From positions 248,001 to 312,000 of the forward strand of contig CAVWQE010000009.1 in NCBI GenBank assembly GCA_963757135.1: a stretch of 64,000 bases of DNA, written 5' to 3'. The notes under the pieces were generated by a model. That model did not search any database. It worked only from the letters and a program-made list of their open reading frames with translations, and was not told the origin of the DNA. The translations under genes and the position numbers were made by a program. Of this stretch, positions 63,521-64,000 are shown piece by piece (within the stretch, counting starts at the first letter, position 1; every line of letters begins with the position of its first letter). The DNA is from Gp1-AA145 sp963757135. Its GTDB lineage: Bacteria > Acidobacteriota > Terriglobia > Terriglobales > Acidobacteriaceae.

Positions 63521-64000
63521 TCAGGCTGCCTGGCCGGTTTTCAGCGCCTCTGGTCCGTTGGTTCGCGCCCAGGTGTACTGAATTCTATGGATCACGGTGA
63601 TGGTGGAGAGAACGGCAATCACCCAGAGAACCGGCGCCATTCGATTGAAGAGCGCGCCGATGATGACTAGCACCAGGCGCTCTGGACGTTCCATAAACCC
63701 GACGCGGCAGGAACCGATGAGGGATTCGGCTCGGGCGCGGCTATAGCTGACCATGATGGCGCTGACGATCACATAAGCAGTGAGGACCACATAGAAGAAT
63801 CGGTCCGCGCGGGCATAGTAAACAAGCAGACCAAAAAACTGCGAAGCGTCGCTGTAGCGGTCCACAACGGAATCAAAAAATGCGCCGAAGCGGGTTACCC
63901 GGTTTTGCGCGCGCGCGACTTCACCGTCCACTAAGTCAAAGAAACCAGAGCCGATGATGATGAGGCCGGCATAGACGAACATTCGCCGCTGGTTGTCAGA
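63521..64000 (-). CDS. CDP-alcohol phosphatidyltransferase (partial at window end)
   Basis: The last ~160 residues of a membrane enzyme that joins CDP-diacylglycerol to an alcohol. The catalytic motif DGEVARAQNRVTRFGAFFD then VVDR matches D-G-x2-A-R-x8-G-x3-D-x3-D. The open frame continues beyond base 64000 with no start yet. The product may be phosphatidylglycerol phosphate, cardiolipin or an inositol lipid; cdsA at 19 kb makes the donor. Confidence 0.9.
   Translation of the reverse strand, partial: SDNQRRMFVYAGLIIIGSGFFDLVDGEVARAQNRVTRFGAFFDSVVDRYSDASQFFGLLVYYARADRFFYVVLTAYVIVSAIMVSYSRARAESLIGSCRVGFMERPERLVLVIIGALFNRMAPVLWVIAVLSTITVIHRIQYTWARTNGPEALKTGQAA

Noticed and set aside
1..64000. 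tRNA, rRNA or riboswitch genes
   Set aside because: I looked for T-arm words such as GGTTCGAATCC and for common riboswitch cores and found none I could support.

Overview
The window looks like a chromosomal segment of an Acidobacteriota bacterium, most like the soil Koribacter/Terriglobia group. I infer this from gene content (an unusual omega-like subunit, a heptaheme cytochrome, a SUF operon with SufU and SufT, zinc-ribbon and PGPGW proteins), moderate-to-high G+C and very many dispersed palindromic repeats. No database search was possible. There are no rRNA or tRNA genes and no CRISPR array. Coding density is high.

Layout. 1-4.4 kb: end of lepB, an AsmA-like protein, an unknown exported protein and a hexapeptide acyltransferase. 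4.4-9 kb: an M50 protease overlapping trpS, then scpA and scpB (chromosome segregation) and two small unknown genes. 9-14.4 kb: an arylsulfotransferase-like lipoprotein, rluB, a hisC-type aminotransferase and a seven-heme cytochrome c. 14.5-20.6 kb, mostly minus strand: rho, a probable rpoZ, comM broken by one in-frame amber codon, a frameshifted ORF6N gene, then cdsA and uppS. 20.7-26.2 kb: ClC channel, rsmE and a UvrD-type helicase-nuclease. At 26.2-26.4 kb lies a tiny complete minus-strand transcription unit for a 15-residue lysine-rich peptide. 26.6-35.5 kb: thiolase, ICMT-like methyltransferase, dxr, rseP, a Ycf48-like beta-propeller, vapBC, ispG and a STAS/pseudo-receiver protein. 35.5-39.3 kb: exported phosphoesterase and GTP-type PEP carboxykinase.

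39.4-46 kb holds a complete SUF iron-sulfur operon on the minus strand, in transcription order rrf2-sufB-sufC-sufD-sufS-sufU-sufT. An IscR-like operator overlaps its predicted start site. An IS481-like element sits just upstream. 47-56 kb: a lipase maturation factor, an FAD oxidoreductase, dusB, an MBL hydrolase, a zinc-ribbon coiled-coil protein and rlmI. 55.6-59 kb: hsp20 and clpB. 59-64 kb: a glycosyltransferase with a TPR tail, rpmA, rplU, a second IS element with a 15-bp target duplication next to the rplU promoter, and the end of a CDP-alcohol phosphatidyltransferase gene.

How the genes connect. Lipid and isoprenoid supply recurs (dxr, ispG, uppS, cdsA, the phosphatidyltransferase). The SUF operon could serve the Fe-S proteins inferred here: IspG, a TrpRS with a four-Cys motif, the helicase-nuclease and the Rrf2 regulator. 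The most striking general feature is a set of short palindromic repeats that occur between genes and also as in-frame insertions inside dusB, rlmI, rluB and perhaps sufT and hisC. They lengthen these proteins without breaking them, much like Rickettsia palindromic elements.
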